A DNA stretch of 64,000 bases from an uncultured Paracoccaceae bacterium (GTDB lineage Bacteria; Pseudomonadota; Alphaproteobacteria; Rhodobacterales; Rhodobacteraceae), in NCBI GenBank assembly GCA_947493335.1, contig CANLQO010000001.1, positions 62,001 to 126,000 on the forward strand. The letters are read 5' to 3'. Position numbers and translations under genes: made by a program. How positions within the stretch are numbered: position 1 is the first letter of the stretch; each line of letters starts with the position of its first letter. Of the stretch, positions 63,843 through 64,000 are shown piece by piece. The notes under the pieces are model-generated. The model did not search any database, was not told the origin of the DNA, and saw only the letters and a program-made list of their open reading frames with translations.

Positions 63843-64000
63843 AGAAGACCACCGGCGCAGGCTATAACATCCAGATATGGCTGGTTTTTCTGGCGGCCAT
63901 CCTTGTGCCGATTGCGCTTGCCGCCACCAGCCCGCAACTTGCTTGGCGTGACCCGATCTATATTGCTGCGGGATTTGCCGGGATCGTTGGGATGGTGTTG
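63839..64000 (+). CDS. Membrane protein, ferric-reductase-like, cut by the window end
   Basis: A GTG start overlaps the previous stop (GTGA). Fifty-four residues are visible: VKKTTGAGYNIQIWLVFLAAILVPIALAATSPQLAWRDPIYIAAGFAGIVGMVL, split here only by description: two hydrophobic segments separated by SPQLAWRDP. The pattern recalls ferric-reductase-like transmembrane proteins. The rest lies beyond the window, so the call is tentative. Confidence 0.5.
   Translation, partial: MKKTTGAGYNIQIWLVFLAAILVPIALAATSPQLAWRDPIYIAAGFAGIVGMVL

Overview
The window looks like chromosomal DNA from a marine alphaproteobacterium of the Roseobacter group (Rhodobacteraceae) that can make light-harvesting complex 2 and is therefore probably an aerobic anoxygenic phototroph. 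Support comes from a pucB-pucA-pucC cluster with a PpsR-type palindrome, a MipZ division ATPase, an Fo-only atpI-B-E-F'-F operon, a conserved ffh-rpsP-rimM-trmD-rplS-rpmE block, high GC content, and many 4-base ATGA gene overlaps. The genus cannot be fixed by eye. No rRNA, tRNA, CRISPR array or insertion sequence was seen.

Layout. (1) 1-14.2 kb is a conflict or injection-type island. On the + strand it holds a giant DUF4157 protein (HELAH motif, cysteine-peptidase-like domain, coiled coil, nuclease-like C-terminus; its 5' end is cut by the window), an AAA+ ATPase, and a patatin-like phospholipase split by membrane helices. Converging on these from the - strand is a tightly coupled three-gene operon: a TIR-SIR2 protein, an nSTAND-type P-loop NTPase, and a HEAT-like membrane protein. 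This is the best candidate for a poorly described system. (2) 14.3-17.2 kb is the LH2 operon. (3) 17.6-26.7 kb is mixed: an orphan ABC ATPase, an O-antigen ligase-like protein, mipZ, an RhlE-type helicase, a haloalkane dehalogenase, an EamA exporter with a LysR regulator, an azoreductase and an esterase. (4) 26.9-35.4 kb is ffh, five consecutive overlapping GNAT acetyltransferases, chorismate mutase and the rpsP-rimM-trmD-rplS-rpmE ribosome/tRNA block. (5) 35.6-38.7 kb is an ArsR regulator and the Fo ATP synthase operon. (6) 38.7-45.1 kb is mixed: quinone reductase, FCD-type GntR regulator, OmpA-like lipoprotein, Ada-like methyltransferase, endonuclease III and adenosine kinase. (7) 45.2-55.8 kb is a sugar-acid regulon. 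(8) 55.8-64 kb holds DUF3052, a sulfotransferase, a GT14 glycosyltransferase, HIT, an ABC-2 ATPase, a zinc-finger protein, polA, and a dioxygenase-like/membrane protein pair.

How region 7 works. An ABC sugar importer, an aldose 1-dehydrogenase (AKR), a COG3618 lactonase, a zinc 5-dehydrogenase, a UxaB-like reductase, a UxaA altronate dehydratase and a KdgK-like kinase fused to a mutarotase can be ordered into one route: L-galactose, L-galactonolactone, L-galactonate, D-tagaturonate, D-altronate, KDG, KDPG. Three near-identical 23-bp sites lie in its two divergent promoter regions and fit a shared operator for the local GntR regulator, which seems to carry two winged-helix domains. The substrate is inferred, not shown.

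Functions come from motifs and domain order read by eye. No database or structure search was run.
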